From Planctomycetota bacterium (GTDB lineage Bacteria > Planctomycetota > SZUA-567 > H5-PLA8), in NCBI GenBank assembly GCA_025355035.1, contig JANXLS010001153.1, forward strand, positions 1 to 6,035: a DNA stretch of 6,035 nucleotides. The letters run 5' to 3'. The notes under the pieces were generated by a model. It saw only the letters and a program-made list of their open reading frames with translations, was not told the origin of the DNA and ran no database searches. Numbering within the stretch: position 1 is the first letter of the stretch; the number at the start of each line of letters is the position of its first letter. Below are positions 3,141 to 6,035 of the stretch, piece after piece. The translations under genes were made by a program, and so were the position numbers.

Positions 3141-6035
3141 TCAGCGAACGGTCTTGGCGTTTTGGCTGGGATGCTTCCCTTGACGCCACCACATCAGCGG
3201 CTCCAGAAGGTTACGAACGAATTGATGCAGCATTTTTTCATCATTTTTGGCTCGAAGCGTCAGGCCGAAAGTGAACGTTTGCGCATTTAACACACGCACA
3301 TCCTTCGTCTCCGGCATTCCGCGTAACGCTCGGTCAGCGTCCTTTAAATCCCAATCGTGTAGTTTCAAAACCAATCGCCCTTCGTCGTTCTCCATACCCA
3401 CATACGGCACATACGCCGCTTGAGCCATTCTGCGCAGTTTCGTTTCGTCGAACATGCGCGCCACCGATGGCGGCGGCGGGCCAAAACGATCAAGCAACTC
3501 CGCTTTCAGTGTATCGATCACGCTGTTGTCCTTCGCATCATCCAGACGGCGATAGAGTTCCAAAATCGCGCGTTCGTCCTGGACGTAGTCCTCCGGTATG
3601 AACGCCGCGCCGCGCAATTGCAGCGTCACTTCGATCGGATCGGGAACTTTCTCGCCGCGCAGACTGGCCACCGTCGAATTGAGCAGCTTGCAATACAGTT
3701 CATAACCGATTTCAGCGATCTCTCCGCTCTGCTGGCTGCCAAGAACATTTCCTGCGCCGCGGATTTCAAGATCCTTCAAAGCAAGCTGAAAGCCCGCGCC
3801 CAGATCATCGAATTCTTCCAGCGCTCGAAGCCGCCGAAGTCCTTCGGGCGTCAACACGTTGTTCTCCGGCAATAAAAGGTAGCAATACGCCTGAATGCCG
3901 CCGCGTCCGACGCGGCCGCGCAACTGATGCAGTTCCGCCAACCCGAATCGGTCCGCCTCGTGAATGATGATCGTGTTCGCCGACGGAATATCGAGGCCCG
4001 ATTCAATGATCGTCGTGCTGACGAGCACATCGACTTTTCCATGCACGAAGCCGCTCATGACTTCTTCCAGGTCGTCCGGATCCATCTGACCGTGGCCCAC
4101 CGAGAACGTTGCTTCCGGCACAAGCTTCGCCAGCCGGTCACGGAACATTTCAATGTCCCGAACGCGCGGATGAACGACGAATATCTGTCCGCCCCGCGAG
4201 ATTTCGCGCAACATCGCCCGGCGTAGCAAATCGTCGCTCACGCGCGCGACTTTCGTTGTCACGGAGAGCCGGTTGCGAGGCGGAGTCGTCAGATTCGAAA
4301 TGTCGCGCAGTCCCAGCATCGCCATGTGCAGCGTTCGCGGAATCGGCGTCGCCGTCAGCGTTAGCACATCCACCGACTTGCGCAATCGCTTAAAAAACTC
4401 TTTGTGCTCGACGCCGAAGCGCTGTTCTTCGTCGATGATCGCCAGTCCGAGGTCCTTGAACCGAATGTCTTTTTGGATCAGGCGATGCGTTCCGATGATC
4501 ACATCGACTCGCCCCAACGCGAGTTTTTCGAGGATCGCTTTTTGCTGCTTCGCCGACCGGAAGCGCGAGAGCGTCGCCACCGTGAACGGAAAGCCCGCGA
4601 AGCGCTCGGTGAAGGTCCGTCCGTGTTGTTCTGCCAGAAGCGTCGTCGGGACCAACACAGCCACCTGTTTACCCGCCCCGGTCGCCTTAAACGCCGCGCG
4701 CAGTGCGACTTCGGTTTTGCCGAATCCGACATCGCCGCAGATCAGCCGATCCATCGGCCACGTGCCCTCCATGTCGCCCTTGACGGCGATGATGGCCGTG
4801 TTCTGATCGGGTGTTTCTTCATACGGAAACGCATGCTCAAAATCGTCCTGCCATTCGCCGTCCGGCGGGTACACGATGCCCGGCAGGCTCTTGCGCGCGG
4901 CTTGTACGCCCAGCAAATCCTCAGCGATGTCCCGGATCGCTTTTTCCGCGCGATCTTTTTTGCGCTGCCAGACTTTGCTGCCGAGCGTCGACAGCTCCAG
5001 ATTCGCATGGCCGCCGATGTATTTCCCGACCCATCCGATGTGCGCGGCGGGGACGTACAGCTTCACGTCGTTATTAAAAAGCAGCGTCAGATAGTCTTCG
5101 GTGCGCCCGCTCTTTTCCAGCCGCGCGATGCCAAGATAACGGGCGATGCCGTGCGCGGAATGGACGACGTAGTCGCCAAGCTGCAGATCCACCAGATGCT
5201 GGACGGCGACGGTCCCCGGCATTTGTTTGCGTTTGTGCTGCTGCGAAAGGCCGGCGTGCTGCTTGGTCGTGCCGAAGATTTCGCGGTCGCTGATGCACGC
5301 GAAACCCGCCGCACGAAGATCGAATCCCTGCGCGAGTTTGCCGTTCGACAGTTGAATCGACGGCTTGGGCGTGATCTTGTTTTCGTCGAAGAGCGTTTGA
5401 AGCCGGTGCTTGTGTCCGCCCGTTTCGCAGAAGACGACCAGGCGCTCGCGTTCGGCAGCGAGCTTCTTCCACGCATCGGCGTGTTCCGGAATGTCGCCTT
5501 CGAGGCGCTGAAGCGTCTTGCACTCGACATGAAACTCGCGCGCGACGTCGCCGAGGTGCGCGAACGATTCCGTGGCGTTGTGTGAATCGCGCTGCTGCGC
5601 GCGCTGGGTGGCCCCGCCCGACGGGCCGGGTGCCGAAGGCACAAGAAGTCCCTCCCTGCCCGCTCGCATTTCGGTAGATTCGAGAGCATCGGATGGATTG
5701 CGCGATGTACGAGCGTCGAATGAATCCCGAGCGCTCGATTTTTTCAGCGCGTCAGGTGGGATTTCTTGTCGCTTCGCGACCCGGCCCGTTGGGCCGGGCC
5801 ACCCTTCGAGCTCAACGTCGTCGGCTCTCTTCGATTCTTCTTTTTCAGCACCGGCCCATTCGCCGACGAATTGCAGCGTGTCGAAGCGCTTCAAACACGC
5901 GTTCAAGAGATCGCCGATTTCAAAACAAATCGAGCGGCCCGAGATCAGCGATGCCTGATACAGCTCCGCGCGCTGCCGCAATTTGCCGGGTTCTTCAAAG
6001 ACGATCAGCGAGCCGTCGGGCAGATGATCGAGCAG
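3141..6035 (-). CDS. mfd: Transcription-repair coupling factor Mfd (ATP-dependent translocase), N-terminus outside the window
   Basis: Mfd removes RNA polymerase stalled at DNA damage and recruits UvrA for excision repair. The frame is open to the right edge. There are 964 visible residues, numbered here from the edge; family members are about 1,100-1,200 long, so the first part of the UvrB-like module is missing. Residues 1-275 are the rest of the UvrB-like region. Residues about 278-385 are the CarD-like RNAP-interacting domain, with LGDYVVHSAHGIARYLGI at 286-303 and KLYVPA at 325-330. The helicase follows: TPDQ at 408, Walker A GDVGFGKT at 434-441, motif II DEEQRFG at 535-541, TATPIPRT at 561-568, TTIIESGLDIP at 674-684 and QLRGRVGRG at 704-712. 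The C-terminal TRCF domain has ELLDRFGPPP at 846-855. All catalytic motifs are intact. Residues 78-144 are an in-frame insertion encoded by a palindromic element. No terminator is evident after the stop. Confidence 0.97.
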   Translation of the reverse strand: MLDHLPDGSLIVFEEPGKLRQRAELYQASLISGRSICFEIGDLLNACLKRFDTLQFVGEWAGAEKEESKRADDVELEGWPGPTGRVAKRQEIPPDALKKSSARDSFDARTSRNPSDALESTEMRAGREGLLVPSAPGPSGGATQRAQQRDSHNATESFAHLGDVAREFHVECKTLQRLEGDIPEHADAWKKLAAERERLVVFCETGGHKHRLQTLFDENKITPKPSIQLSNGKLAQGFDLRAAGFACISDREIFGTTKQHAGLSQQHKRKQMPGTVAVQHLVDLQLGDYVVHSAHGIARYLGIARLEKSGRTEDYLTLLFNNDVKLYVPAAHIGWVGKYIGGHANLELSTLGSKVWQRKKDRAEKAIRDIAEDLLGVQAARKSLPGIVYPPDGEWQDDFEHAFPYEETPDQNTAIIAVKGDMEGTWPMDRLICGDVGFGKTEVALRAAFKATGAGKQVAVLVPTTLLAEQHGRTFTERFAGFPFTVATLSRFRSAKQQKAILEKLALGRVDVIIGTHRLIQKDIRFKDLGLAIIDEEQRFGVEHKEFFKRLRKSVDVLTLTATPIPRTLHMAMLGLRDISNLTTPPRNRLSVTTKVARVSDDLLRRAMLREISRGGQIFVVHPRVRDIEMFRDRLAKLVPEATFSVGHGQMDPDDLEEVMSGFVHGKVDVLVSTTIIESGLDIPSANTIIIHEADRFGLAELHQLRGRVGRGGIQAYCYLLLPENNVLTPEGLRRLRALEEFDDLGAGFQLALKDLEIRGAGNVLGSQQSGEIAEIGYELYCKLLNSTVASLRGEKVPDPIEVTLQLRGAAFIPEDYVQDERAILELYRRLDDAKDNSVIDTLKAELLDRFGPPPPSVARMFDETKLRRMAQAAYVPYVGMENDEGRLVLKLHDWDLKDADRALRGMPETKDVRVLNAQTFTFGLTLRAKNDEKMLHQFVRNLLEPLMWWRQGKHPSQNAKTVR
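5606..5804. mobile_element. GC-rich near-palindromic repeat element inserted in frame in mfd
   Basis: Two 47-nt arms, 5606-5652 and 5758-5804, are inverted copies matching at 40 of 47 positions, and weaker inverted similarity continues inward (for example 5678-5687 with 5731-5740). Each arm also folds on itself. The right arm has CCCGGCCC-GTT-GGGCCGGG (5780-5798) and GTCGC-TTC-GCGAC (5768-5780). The left arm has the equivalent with one mismatch, plus GTGCC-GAA-GGCAC (5630-5642). The element holds no gene of its own and is translated as part of Mfd (residues 78-144, rich in Pro, Gly, Ser, Arg and Ala). No target-site duplication was found. The arrangement resembles an inverted REP doublet (REPIN) or a MITE, and the in-frame use resembles Rickettsia palindromic elements. 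Family membership cannot be settled from one copy. Confidence 0.75.

Noticed and set aside
4404..5585. Plus-strand 393-codon ORF inside mfd
   Set aside because: It is antisense to well-conserved helicase motifs of Mfd and has no domain of its own.
3141..5981. TTG at 5981 as the mfd start
   Set aside because: The frame continues upstream to the window edge with sequence typical of the UvrB-like region (LLDHLPDGSLIVFEEPGKL), so the real start lies outside.

Overview
The window is a bacterial chromosomal segment of roughly average GC content. All four convincing genes lie on the minus strand, so transcription runs from right to left. The layout is dense in the right half (mfd) and looser in the left half. 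The mix is an Mfd repair helicase, a secreted multi-unit NHL-repeat protein with IRKITP..GVVSTLAG units, an orphan single-pass membrane protein and an extremely acidic protein. With GC-rich palindromic repeats also present, this is most like a Verrucomicrobiota (Limisphaerales/Pedosphaera-like) genome. That placement is inference from gene style only and is weak.

Right to left. (1) 6035-3141 is mfd, the transcription-repair coupling factor. Its N-terminus lies outside the window; 964 residues are visible, with UvrB-like, CarD-like RNAP-interacting, helicase and C-terminal TRCF domains. Inside it, at 5606-5804, lies a GC-rich near-palindromic element of about 199 nt. It is read through in frame and adds about 67 residues to a linker of the UvrB-like part. 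(2) 3140-2871 is a spacer. It contains a strong Shine-Dalgarno and a 15-codon ORF that continues in the same frame, after one UGA, for another 92 codons. This is either a broken small gene, a leader peptide or a recoded gene. (3) 2870-2343 encodes a 175-aa protein with a 127-residue stretch that is 117/127 Asp+Glu and ends in a Lys/Arg tail. (4) 2342-2188 is a spacer with a perfect 10-bp inverted repeat beside a -10-like hexamer. (5) 2187-1363 encodes a 274-aa single-pass membrane protein of unknown function, starting at GTG with a clear Shine-Dalgarno. (6) 1362-841 is a 522-nt non-coding region carrying several dyads, a TATAAT box and two strong hairpins. It is probably the promoter and leader region of the next gene. 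(7) 840-1 is the 5' part (280 residues) of a secreted NHL-repeat protein that runs off the left edge.

Only mfd can be assigned a pathway, namely transcription-coupled nucleotide excision repair. Nothing here shows that the neighbours act with it. Spacers of 155-522 nt and separate regulatory-looking dyads suggest separate transcription units, apart from possible read-through from mfd into the acidic-protein gene. No tRNA, rRNA, CRISPR array, transposase or phage gene was found.
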